Made by a program: the position numbers and the translations under genes
Part shown: piece by piece, positions 38,408 through 46,886 of the stretch
Layout of the letters: each line of letters starts with the position of its first letter
Numbering within the stretch: the first letter of the stretch is position 1
DNA from: an uncultured bacterium
Lineage (GTDB): Bacteria; Bacillota_I; Bacilli_A; RFN20; CAG-826
NCBI GenBank assembly: GCA_949296775.1
Contig: CASFQA010000002.1
Span: forward strand, 222,305 to 286,304
DNA: 64,000 bases
Reading direction: 5' to 3'
Notes under the pieces: generated by a model
Databases searched by the model: none
What the model saw: only the letters and a program-made list of their open reading frames with translations
Told to the model about the DNA's origin: nothing

Positions 38408-39633
38408 ATTGCTAGAACGATTGATAAAATAGTTAACAACACTGTAGAAAACCGGCCAATAACCTTCATTACTGGTGCTAGGCAAGTCGGCAAGTCAATT
38501 TTGGCTTTTAATTTTACAAAACAAGGTTTTAATTACGTTTCATTTGATAATTCACGCGATCTTCAAATCGCCAAATCTCAACCAGAATTGTTTTTATCTT
38601 TGCATCCAGCCCCTTTGATTATCGATGAGGTGCAAAGGGCCCCAGAACTTTTCCCGGCTTTGGAAGAGAAAGTCAATGTGGCTAAATTGAAAACCGGCCA
38701 TAACTATGGGATGTATATCCTGACCGGCTCGCAAATGTATCGAATGATGAAGTGTGTAAGCGAGTCGCTTTCTGGGCGAGTCGGTTTAATTCGGATGAGC
38801 CCCTTGTCTCGCAGCGAGATCCTCGCCCGAGAGGAAAAGCCGTTTTTGTTTGACCTTGAGCAGTCCTATCAACGATCGGTTCCGCCTTTAACGATGGTGG
38901 AGGTATTCAAGCAAATCGTTCGTGGGTTCTATCCCGAATTGACAATGAACCCGAATCTTAATAGTCATAATTTCTACGCCGATTACGTCGATACCTATAT
39001 TGAGCGCGATGTCTCGGATTTGATTAACGTGAAGGACAAATTTTGTTCCGGCAATTTCTGGAATTGCTTGCCTCCTTAACCGGGCAGGAGCTCGTTTACG
39101 ATAACTTATCGAAAATCATGGGCATCGATGCCAAGACCGTCAAGTCCTGGATCAGCGTTCTTCTCGCCGGGGATATCGTCCACTTGCTGCCACCTTATAA
39201 CGAGGCCTCTTTCACCAAGCGAATCGTCAAGCGGAGCAAACTGTATTTCTCAGACACCGGTTTAGCCGCCTACCTCGCCCGGCTTGATGATCCGGCTTCT
39301 TTGATGGTGAGCGCGTTCGCCGGAAGGTTTTACGAGACCTATGTGATCAACGAGATCCGGAAGAGCTTCCTGAATAACGGCGATACCAACCCCGGCCTTT
39401 TTTATTATCGAGATTCTAATCGGAACGAGGTCGATTTGGTGCTAATCCACCAAGGGAAGATGCATCTAGGCGAGATTAAGATTGGGATGAAATACACGAG
39501 CAAGGACATTCGGTCCTTCGCTTATTTGGCCTCCTCTCATTACGAGGCCGGCCTTGGAGGCATCCTCTGCAATACCGATACCTTATATCCTTTAGGCGAG
39601 AGACATTACGTTTATCCCATATCCAGCATTTGA
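38408..39633 (+). pseudogene. DUF4143/AAA_14 ATPase, frameshifted and without a normal start
   Basis: Read across one frameshift the product is a full ATPase of the AAA_14-DUF4143 family, often found as mobile or toxin-like loci. The N-terminus ARTIDKIVNNTVENRPITF is followed by Walker A ITGARQVGKSI, the LIIDEVQRAPELFP Walker B, YIERDVSDLINVKD, and the C-terminal nuclease-like DUF4143 part (YRDSNRNEVDLVL, GEIKIG). The frame breaks at a run of four T (39041-39044); one more T would restore it. The position where the family begins has ATT at 38408, not ATG. It is probably inactive unless the indel is a sequencing error. Confidence 0.85.
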
Positions 39634-39677
39634 AACGTTTTACTTCGATTTCGTGTCTATTATAGTGAGGGGAATGA

Positions 39678-40181
39678 ATGGATAACCTCTCACGTCTTAA
39701 GCAAGCGGTCCTCTTACAAGACCAAACGACCACCGATATCCTCTTTCGGGAGCTTTATTCATCCTATCGGAAGCTGGTCCTCTTCGTCTTATCCCGTTTG
39801 CTGGAGGATAAGCAAGACATCCTCGATCTATGCGAGGACTGCTTCTTAGAACTCTATTCCCACATCCAAGACGTCGATAACGTCAAGTCCTACCTCTGCG
39901 TCACCGCCAAAAACAAAGCCTATTCCCTGCTTAGGAAGAAGCAAGAACAGGGTTACCTCGATGAGGATATCCCAACCACCGACTTTCACCCTCTAGCCTA
40001 TGAATTCGAGCAGTGGGCCAGCTCCATCATCGGGGAGGAGGACTATTCGATCATCATCGATCACTTGGCCCTTGATTATTCTTTCAAGGAGATCGCTGAG
40101 CAACGGGGGAGCAAGGAGAACACCGTCAAGACCCGTTATCACCGGGCCCTTCGAAAATTACGGAAGGAGAAGCGAAGATGA
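39678..40181 (+). CDS. ECF-type RNA polymerase sigma factor
   Basis: The 167-residue protein has sigma region 2 at about residues 22-80 (LFRELYSSYRKLVLFVLSRLL, VKSYLCVTAKNKAYSLLRKK) and region 4 at about 120-165 (YSFKEIAEQRGSKENTVKTRYHRALRKLRKEK), with no region 3, as in ECF factors. GAGGGG at 39667-39672 precedes the ATG. It overlaps the following large membrane-anchored protein gene by four bases, the usual arrangement of a sigma factor with its regulator. Confidence 0.9.
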   Translation: MDNLSRLKQAVLLQDQTTTDILFRELYSSYRKLVLFVLSRLLEDKQDILDLCEDCFLELYSHIQDVDNVKSYLCVTAKNKAYSLLRKKQEQGYLDEDIPTTDFHPLAYEFEQWASSIIGEEDYSIIIDHLALDYSFKEIAEQRGSKENTVKTRYHRALRKLRKEKRR

Positions 40182-42439
40182 AGAAAGACGAGCAGCAATT
40201 CCTCTCTGCATTCGTCGAGGAGACGTTCGAGGAGGTGAAGCCGGAGCCGGGTAGGAAAAAGAAAAACCTCAAAACGTGGTTGATCCCCTCTTTATCCATG
40301 GCCGGCGTCGTCATGCTCATCGCCGCCATCGCCGTCCCGCTTTCCTTGCGGAGAATCGGACTGAGCGATCCGGGGAGTTCGCCCTCCGATTCTTTGCCTA
40401 ACCCATCGATAAGCGACGATAACCCGCCGCCAGTCATCTTAACCGGGGGCCGGCAGGCCAATAAGCTCGCCAACTTCAATTCCGTCCAAACCGAATACGA
40501 ATCGAACCTATCCTTCGTCGAGGATGGTTTGACGATCGCCAAAACCCTCGGCAATGGGAAAGAAGAGTATCTAGATGAGGTCGAGGTCGATTCCAGCGAG
40601 TTCCGATCCGGGGACCCCGGGGAATATCAAATCACCGTCTCCGACGACGATATCTCCGTTTCTTATGAGGTCGAGGTGGTGGAGCAGGCGGTCACCGGCA
40701 TCTCCGTCGCTTTCACCAAGGGAGCCTATTACGGGGCGGAGCGGCCTTTGGCCACTGACTTCCGGGTCATGAAGCAACGGGATGACGGGACGACCGTGGT
40801 GTCGAAATCGAGCGAGGTCGGGATCGATTCCTCTTTGTTCGACGAAGGCATCGTCCGGGTATTTTTGAAATCCAATGAGGAATTTTCCCAAGAGGTTGCG
40901 GTTGAGCGCTTGCCTTTAGAGGATATCGACTTCGAAGGGGTTTGGGGGCTAGAGGACGATTACCATCCTTACGGGACCCCGTTAGTCAAGGTGTATGAGG
41001 TATTAAAGGGCAATTACTTCATCACCGACTACTCCGAGGCCTTGCTGGATGCTGACGTCGACCTCGAGATTAACGATGGCATCGTCTGGCTCAATAACTA
41101 TAAGAACGGGACCACCCAGCAGGCGAGCTATGATCCATCCACTCGGGTCTTGACCCTATACTCGATGACCAACGATGAGCCGCCTTATCCATTGACCAAG
41201 ATGCCCTCCTATACCCCTGAGGTCATGGTCACCTATCTGCTTGACGGACGGGTTGACAGCTATTTAGCCCCCGATGGGTATTTGGAGGAGGAGACCTTGA
41301 ACCACATCGCCTCCTTAGGCGGGACGCTTTATTACGATCAGGATTGCACCAAACCCTATGAAGGGGAGCAGCTTGAATACAACGAGCGTCTATTCGCCTC
41401 GGTGATCGGCAACGAGCAATTCAAGGAGAGTCTTGAAGGGCGGTGGAAGTCGGTCGAAAGGGGGACGCTCGCCTATACTTTCAAGGGCGGAAAGTTCACC
41501 TTTGGCTCGAGGCCAGCTACCTATAACTACGATTGTTATTTCCTCTATGGCGAGGTGCTGGTCATCACCGGTTATGACCAGCTGATGTATTACGATATCG
41601 AAACCGATACTTTGGAGGATCGGGATTGGTGGACCGGGGAAGCAATCGCAACCTATGAAAGGCTAGAGGAAGACGATATCGTCGTCACCATCGGCTCCTT
41701 CGATCTGATCTTGCAGAAAGGGGACGTGGCCCCGAGCACCATTATCGATGACGAAGGGGAGAATATCTACATGTTCGACTACGCCGATTATGATGGCGAG
41801 CCGTTATTGGAGGATACCGTGCTAGCTTGCAGACAGTCGATGATGGACCTCATCACCATCAGCGGCCGTTATAGCGATTCCCCTTCCCCTTATAAAGATT
41901 ATTATCGGATCGCTAAGATCCGGGATGCGGACGGAGCCCATTATTACCTGTCGCGATACGTCGATTACCATGAGGTATTGAGGCTGAAGGTGCGGATCGC
42001 CGGCTTAGCCGAGGAGGGCGGGTATGCCCTTTCGGTCGAGGATGGCTCGTTGGACTTGCGTTGGTTTAAGGAAACTCTCTATGTCGATGGGGTGGCGAAT
42101 GAAGAGGCTGATTATTCTTATGAGGGACTTCCCTTCGTCGGGACGTATTTCAGTGAGAGCGGGACGGAGGCGCGGATCACTCCGTACCAAAACTTGGAGA
42201 TTCTCCGCCAATCCAAGACCGGTTACCGTTATTGGGAGACGTTCGCGACTAGGATCACCGCCTTCAATGAGGAGACTGGGGCATATACCCTCTTCTTCAA
42301 TAGCGAGGACTATGACGGCAACCTCACACCCCACGAATTGACCGTGAATCTAAATTCCGATGGGGTTTATCAGTTTTCCTTTGACGATCAAACCTTCACT
42401 TGGAAGTCGGCGGAGATCGATTATTCGAGCCGAAATTGA
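40178..42439 (+). CDS. Membrane-anchored protein, probable anti-sigma/surface sensor
   Basis: The 753-residue protein has a 35-residue charged cytoplasmic N-terminus (MKKDEQQFLSAFVEETFEEV), one membrane helix at about residues 38-57 and a 690-residue extracytoplasmic part. That part contains an Ig-like region (about 90-170) and several acidic beta-rich repeats of the form GxW-x-YxF (LEGRWKSVERGTLAYTFKGG). Translational coupling to the ECF sigma gene and the topology suggest it binds the sigma factor and senses an outside signal, but no known anti-sigma domain is recognised. The extracytoplasmic size is unusual for such partners. Confidence 0.7.
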   Translation: MKKDEQQFLSAFVEETFEEVKPEPGRKKKNLKTWLIPSLSMAGVVMLIAAIAVPLSLRRIGLSDPGSSPSDSLPNPSISDDNPPPVILTGGRQANKLANFNSVQTEYESNLSFVEDGLTIAKTLGNGKEEYLDEVEVDSSEFRSGDPGEYQITVSDDDISVSYEVEVVEQAVTGISVAFTKGAYYGAERPLATDFRVMKQRDDGTTVVSKSSEVGIDSSLFDEGIVRVFLKSNEEFSQEVAVERLPLEDIDFEGVWGLEDDYHPYGTPLVKVYEVLKGNYFITDYSEALLDADVDLEINDGIVWLNNYKNGTTQQASYDPSTRVLTLYSMTNDEPPYPLTKMPSYTPEVMVTYLLDGRVDSYLAPDGYLEEETLNHIASLGGTLYYDQDCTKPYEGEQLEYNERLFASVIGNEQFKESLEGRWKSVERGTLAYTFKGGKFTFGSRPATYNYDCYFLYGEVLVITGYDQLMYYDIETDTLEDRDWWTGEAIATYERLEEDDIVVTIGSFDLILQKGDVAPSTIIDDEGENIYMFDYADYDGEPLLEDTVLACRQSMMDLITISGRYSDSPSPYKDYYRIAKIRDADGAHYYLSRYVDYHEVLRLKVRIAGLAEEGGYALSVEDGSLDLRWFKETLYVDGVANEEADYSYEGLPFVGTYFSESGTEARITPYQNLEILRQSKTGYRYWETFATRITAFNEETGAYTLFFNSEDYDGNLTPHELTVNLNSDGVYQFSFDDQTFTWKSAEIDYSSRN

Positions 42440-42462
42440 AAACATTCGATAAAAAGCCATGT

Positions 42463-42542
42463 TCGCACCTTTTAGCACTTAATTTTCGAGTTCAATTGCA
42501 CCTTTTGACACCCTTTTGGAAGACTTGATTGCACCTTTTGAC
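42463..42542. repeat. Three 14-bp repeats at exact 33-bp period
   Basis: TTGCACCTTTTGAC occurs perfectly at 42496-42509 and 42529-42542, and as TCGCACCTTTTAGC at 42463-42476, each 33 bases from the next. Multiple spaced repeats near a TG terminus resemble the ends of IS21-family insertion sequences, but no transposase is present. It could be a solo IS end or a protein-binding array. Confidence 0.75.
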
Positions 42543-42749
42543 GGGGTATATAAGACCGGTGTATTTTTCATTGACAATCAAATATTCATAGTGTTTTTTA
42601 TGCCGGAAAGGTTTGGGGGGTGAGATTAGAGGTTAAGCCATGAATGGCATTCATTAAAACCGGTTTTTATGACTAGGTAAGTCATGTTTCTCTTGGTAAA
42701 TGCAAGGTTTTGACAATGGCGATCAAATGTTTCGGCAAACAAAAATTTC

Positions 42750-42777
42750 TTGCCTAAAACCGATTGGATTTTATAAA
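42750..42777 (+). promoter_or_regulatory. Promoter of the interrupted lipoprotein gene
   Basis: TTGCCT (42750-42755), a 16-bp spacer and TATAAA (42772-42777) precede the lipoprotein ATG at 42812 by 35 bases. The ribosome-binding site (GAGAAAC) is weak. Confidence 0.5.
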
Positions 42778-42811
42778 CGAACAATCTCGATTCAGAAATG
42801 AGAAACACAAC

Positions 42812-44677
42812 ATGAAATCGAAACCTTTGTCGTTTCCTTTGTTGGCCACCGTCGGCTTGCTCGGATTAGCCGCCTGCGGGCCTTCAACCACGACTTCCTC
42901 CCTCTCCACTCCGCCAATCTCTGATTCTAACACCGACACATTAGCTATCACGTCCTTGGATTCGCCGCTTGGGCCCTCTTTAGCCGAACTCAGAACCGGC
43001 GTTGCCTTAAGAGGGGTCATCGACGAGACCCAGGTCTGGCCCTCCAATGATGGCAGCGTCACCAACACCCGGAACGCCTGAATTGTCGATATCGAGGCGA
43101 TCGATGGCTACGCCCACATCAAGAAATACCAATCGGTCAACGCGGTCGATGGCAATGACCCGGACGAGGTCTTGGTCCCGTCCAAACTCGTCGTCTCTTA
43201 TGAGTATCTGTTCGGGAAAAATCCCGAGGCCGGGCAATTAAGCCAGGTTGAGCTCGGGGCTGATAACGAGCTCCAATACAATAACGTCATCAATACCTCG
43301 ACTGGGGAAGTGGTCCTTTATGATGACACCTTCGCCTCCCCGTGCGCCCTGATAACCGAGGATATGTTCAAAGCCGATGCCACCGATCCGAACGTCTATC
43401 ACCTAGAGACCGATAACTATCTCTATGAGCCGATCCTTCGGCGCTTAGCCCATTATATTTATGGCGAACCGAACGACTATATCGTCGAGGCCTTATCCTT
43501 AATCGTTGAGGATGGCCATATCGTCTCCTATGAAGGGAACTTCGCCCCTTATGATTACACCGGCTTCGTCTATACCTCGAAGATCAAGTTCTATGGGGAT
43601 GTGGTGGCAACCGGCGCTTCAGTCCTTGAAGCCCCGAAACCGATCGAAGGGACGGAGATAACCGAACTTAAGACCGCGCTGGATTCGCTAAAGGAATATA
43701 ACTTCACCGTGGTGAGCGAAGAGATCAGCACCTCGTGGTTGAGCGATAAGACCAGCACCTATCGTCAGGCCTATAGCGATGGGGGAGAGCATATCCATCA
43801 GCTTAACTATATTGGCGATATCGCGAATAATCGAACCAGCGACCAATATCTCTATACCCAGTTATCGGAAGAGGATAGCTGGGCCCCGTGCGGGATCGCT
43901 TATGACGTCCAGATTGCGACCAATATCAAAGGGACTTGGTATGCCTTCGGCAGCCCATTGGATGGGGCGCGATTGACCGCTGATTTATTGCCGAGCTTTG
44001 ATATCTCGACCGTCTTATTTGAAGTTGGTACCACCGAAGGGACTTATGTACTAAAAGATGATCTCCCGGATTATTTCGCTGGCCTTAATAGCAGCCTGTT
44101 CTCATTGTTTACCACCAACGAGGCGGGGACGCTGACGATCGATATCAATAACAACCAGGTGGCCTTTGATTTGGTGGCGGCCTAGGGAAGTTATGGCAAC
44201 GACGAGAAAACCGTTTACAGCGCCATCGGCTCGACTCATGTCTCTAATAACACCGTCGTGACCGATGATACCAACCTTAAGAGTTGGGAGGATTACTTCG
44301 TTACCCAGGAGGTGGTCAATGAGGTGCTTGCCATCTTGCCGAATAACGTCTTGAATTACGTCCCGGTGCCGAAACTCCCCGATGGCGGGTATGACGGCAA
44401 CCTCACCAGCGTCGGGGTCTATACCGATAAGGACAGCAATACGGTTCAGCTCCAGATCCGGCTCGATGAGTATGGGGACAATGCCGATGCCCAATATGAG
44501 GATCTATTGGTTCTCTTCTCCGCTTGATTAGTGGCCAATGGGTTTGAGCTAACGAGCCTTGATCCTTGGGCTGGCTATACCTTTACCAAGCAGCAGAATA
44601 TCAACGGGGAACCGGTGACCCTCACCATCTCCTTAGGTTCGAGCGGCAGCTACTTCTTGGTTGATTTCGTTTATTAA
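42812..44677 (+). pseudogene. Surface lipoprotein gene with three in-frame stop codons
   Basis: A single reading frame of 621 codons runs from ATG 42812 to TAA 44675-44677 and is interrupted only by TGA at 43079, TAG at 44183 and TGA at 44525; there is no frameshift. The N-terminus is a lipoprotein signal (LLGLAACGP) with a Ser/Thr linker. The later parts are acidic, Tyr-rich and beta-rich, like other surface lipoproteins here. Trp in this frame is coded TGG and TGA is a true stop in neighbouring genes, so table 4 decoding does not explain it. It is a nonsense-mutated pseudogene or is read through. Only 89 residues would be made by normal termination. Confidence 0.8.
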
Positions 44678-44687
44678 TAGGGGAAGG

Positions 44688-44726
44688 ACCGGCTGATAAG
44701 TTTCGACTTAAAGGCCGGTTTTTTAT
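44688..44726 (+). terminator. Rho-independent terminator
   Basis: ACCGGC (44688-44693) pairs with GCCGGT (44714-44719), enclosing an inner AAGT-TTCG-ACTT hairpin, followed by T-rich sequence. It lies ten bases after the final TAA of the interrupted lipoprotein frame, marking the original end of the gene. Confidence 0.85.
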
Positions 44727-44867
44727 TTCCGTGAAGGATTTACGGGGAAAACGAAAATTAATACCAATTGGACCGAGTCAATAGACATGCATTACGTTAA
44801 CTGTTTTCGACCTCTATTTATTAGGCTGGAAATTTGTAATCCGTTACCTGGCGGATACAACTTAATA

Positions 44868-46187
44868 TTATTTGAGCACTTTCCAACGGCCAAATTTTTT
44901 TGACCCTACTCGCTCAATATACCCTTTTTCCTGTAACGCCTTCATGTAGCGTTGAATTGTTCGTTTGCTTTTTTTGAGTGATAGGGCCAAGTGTTCAGCG
45001 GTGACCAAAGGATCGAGGACTAACTCAGCTAAAATTGCCTTTCCTATTTCGTTTGTTTCAGAGTTGTTGTATTGATTATCATTGGTCTGAATTTTCGCTA
45101 ATACTTCCTGATTAAAAGGAATAGTTATGAGAATGTATGTGTCTTGAATGTCGAAGGCCTCTCTTCCGTAATGTTCAACGATTATCGGAACCCCATGTCC
45201 GGTGTGATCGACGATGTCTAAATCCGAGAATATTTTCATTAAGGCCGCATTCCTCGGTTTGGTTATGCCGCGGAAAAATTCCTCCCTGGTTAAATTGCGC
45301 GGCAAACCACCATGGGAGAGAATCTCTAACCGATCGCTATAAAAGGATATTTGGGGCTCAGCGATGCTCCAATCGTTATGGGCGAGCGCGTTAACCACCG
45401 CCTCGTCGACGGAATCGATATCGTATAAATACTTATCGATTCTCGGCCGCACCGAAGTATCGGAGAAGCAAATGTTTTCGGCTTTGATTCTGTTAATCAT
45501 TTGGTCGTAGGCAAATAGAATAGATTTGTTTCCGTAATCGCTTCTTTGGGATAGAGAAGCCTTATTCAATCCTTCGAACTTCACGAAGATGAAGGAAAAG
45601 CGATTGTTATCGGAAAGGAGTTCCGCCATGACATTGTATTGGCCTTTATCGTTAATTAGCTTTAGGTTTGTCTCAAACGAATTTTCATTGAGGCTATATC
45701 CCATGTTTGAGTAGTAATTTTTAAGGGTTAAAAAGGACAATTCGCGTAAATTAGTCGGGGAGCTGACCAATAAATCATCATTGTAGAAACGCATTTTGTA
45801 CCGATTGTTGATTTGCTCCGGGGTCATTTCCCGGCAAGTTGAACCGACTCTTAGTGGGCAACCTAAACCTGAGAACCCGTATTTCTTGATGCAATAAATA
45901 GGAGCGCTGCCCCTTTTAACGTTGATAGCAATAACCGGTAAGGCATCGAAGGTCCTCATCTCGCAGTTAACCAAATCTAAAGGGGATGGTTCGATTTGAC
46001 TTCCAATTACGTCCGAGATGCTTCTTAGCGTCTTGTCGATTTCTTGGGCGCCTACGACTTTTCCATCGTCATTGACACCGATGAAAATCTGACCTCCGTC
46101 GGTATTTAGGAAAGCCACGATCTCTTTGACTATTTGGTCGGAGAACTTCGTTTTGAATTCGATCGTGTTAGATTCGTACAGATTCAT
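44868..46187 (-). CDS. AlbA_2 (Schlafen/AAA_4-type) putative transcription regulator, second paralogue
   Basis: The 439-residue protein has an AlbA_2 domain at the N-terminus (ESNTIEFKTKFSDQIVKEIVAFLNTDGGQIFIGVNDDGKVVG), a HATPase_c_4-like centre (DEAVVNALAHNDWSIAEPQISFYSDRLEILSHGGLP) and a C-terminal helix-turn-helix (VTAEHLALSLKKSKRTIQRYMKALQEKGYIERVGSKKFG). Architecture matches the first AlbA_2 protein of the window, but the sequences are distant. The start ATG at 46187 has AGGA ten bases upstream. A 12-bp iteron array lies upstream on the promoter side. Confidence 0.87.
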   Translation of the reverse strand: MNLYESNTIEFKTKFSDQIVKEIVAFLNTDGGQIFIGVNDDGKVVGAQEIDKTLRSISDVIGSQIEPSPLDLVNCEMRTFDALPVIAINVKRGSAPIYCIKKYGFSGLGCPLRVGSTCREMTPEQINNRYKMRFYNDDLLVSSPTNLRELSFLTLKNYYSNMGYSLNENSFETNLKLINDKGQYNVMAELLSDNNRFSFIFVKFEGLNKASLSQRSDYGNKSILFAYDQMINRIKAENICFSDTSVRPRIDKYLYDIDSVDEAVVNALAHNDWSIAEPQISFYSDRLEILSHGGLPRNLTREEFFRGITKPRNAALMKIFSDLDIVDHTGHGVPIIVEHYGREAFDIQDTYILITIPFNQEVLAKIQTNDNQYNNSETNEIGKAILAELVLDPLVTAEHLALSLKKSKRTIQRYMKALQEKGYIERVGSKKFGRWKVLK

Positions 46188-46835
46188 ATATGCATCCTAA
46201 GCGAATACTAATTTATTTATGACAAAAACACAATTTAAAGCGACATTTAATACGACATTTAATACGACATCGAAAAGAGTATTCCGCTAAATATATTCGA
46301 TAGAAACTTAATTTTGCTCAAATTTTATTACGACATTTAATACGACATCATTCGTTGTCGCCTTCTTTTATTTGGACTTTAATCTGACTATTAAGGAAGT
46401 CGCATAAACGCTTTTATTATGTTTTGGCTAGAAGCCTGTCCACCAACGTCTTTGCGTGTTCCCTAATTTAACGGCTTGCACTAGATAATTTTGTACTTAT
46501 GAATATGACAGTTCACCGGTGGCTCAAGCAAATTGGATTTTAAAAAGGAAACTTGCCGGACCAGTTGAGTTTGAGATACCAAAACCATATAGATATGAAT
46601 ATGGTCGACGGCATAACCGGAAAATCACTTTTAATAGGGCAATAACCATTTAGTGGGACACAGATTTAGCTTAAGTTCAGGCAATATTTTATAGGACACT
46701 TGGTTAAAACCAATCCCAAAATTCAACCGAAAATCCCCCTTGCTATAAATATATATAATAACGTTCCCGCGTGTGCGAAAAGTTCCGATGAATACGAGCA
46801 AACCAGCTCGGAAAAATTTTTTGAAATTCAAAATG
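46188..46835. other. AT-rich intergenic region with iterons
   Basis: About 650 bases without a convincing gene. The left part contains the CGACATTTAATA iterons and a possible minus-strand promoter (TTGTGT-17-TAGTAT) for the AlbA_2 gene. Short frames around 46498-46690 look like protein scraps without a start or full length. TATAAT-like sequences occur near 46750. Confidence 0.5.
46241..46348. repeat. 12-bp iterons CGACATTTAATA in two clusters
   Basis: Direct repeats with exact 12-bp period: copies at 46241 and 46253 plus a 6-bp partial at 46265, and a copy at 46331 plus a partial at 46343. They lie 54-160 bases upstream of the second AlbA_2 gene. One-turn spacing suggests cooperative binding on one face of the helix. 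Confidence 0.9.
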
Positions 46836-46862
46836 AAAGCGCTTTACTTTAACGTTAAAGTA
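46836..46862. promoter_or_regulatory. Tandem palindromic operator, probable LacI-family site
   Basis: AAAGCGCTTT (46836-46845) overlaps by one base a perfect 18-bp palindrome, TACTTTAACGTTAAAGTA (46845-46862). Both have the central CG step typical of LacI-family operators. The pair overlaps a candidate promoter (TTTACT 46843-46848, 17-bp spacer, TAAGAT 46866-46871) 24 bases before the first gene of the glycan operon, which ends with a lacI-type gene. Confidence 0.75.
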
Positions 46863-46886
46863 GCCTAAGATAACAGCCGTAAAGAT

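Larger units (their letters stand above)
42440..42811. other. Intergenic region with 33-bp periodic repeats and promoter
   Basis: No gene is visible. The left part holds three spaced repeats (42463-42542). A TTGACA at 42571-42576 lacks a good -10. A better promoter, TTGCCT-16-TATAAA, lies at 42750-42777. Confidence 0.5.

Noticed and set aside
42812-44677. Genetic code 4 (TGA read as Trp) as explanation of the interrupted lipoprotein gene
   Set aside because: TGA ends many conserved genes (tsaE, pcrA, ligA, gatA, gatB) at ATGA or TGATG junctions, and one of the three stops is TAG.
46498-46690. Short frames resembling transposase scraps (such as TVHRWLKQIGF and RYEYGRRHNRK)
   Set aside because: Too short and broken to identify; no IS ends could be defined around them.
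46631-46831. A 66-residue minus-strand frame
   Set aside because: Hydrophobic low-complexity reading without a ribosome site in an AT-rich intergenic region; probably chance.
46834-46849. Catabolite-response (cre) site for CcpA
   Set aside because: The half around AAAGCGCTTT is close, but the right half does not match the cre consensus; a local LacI-type operator fits better.
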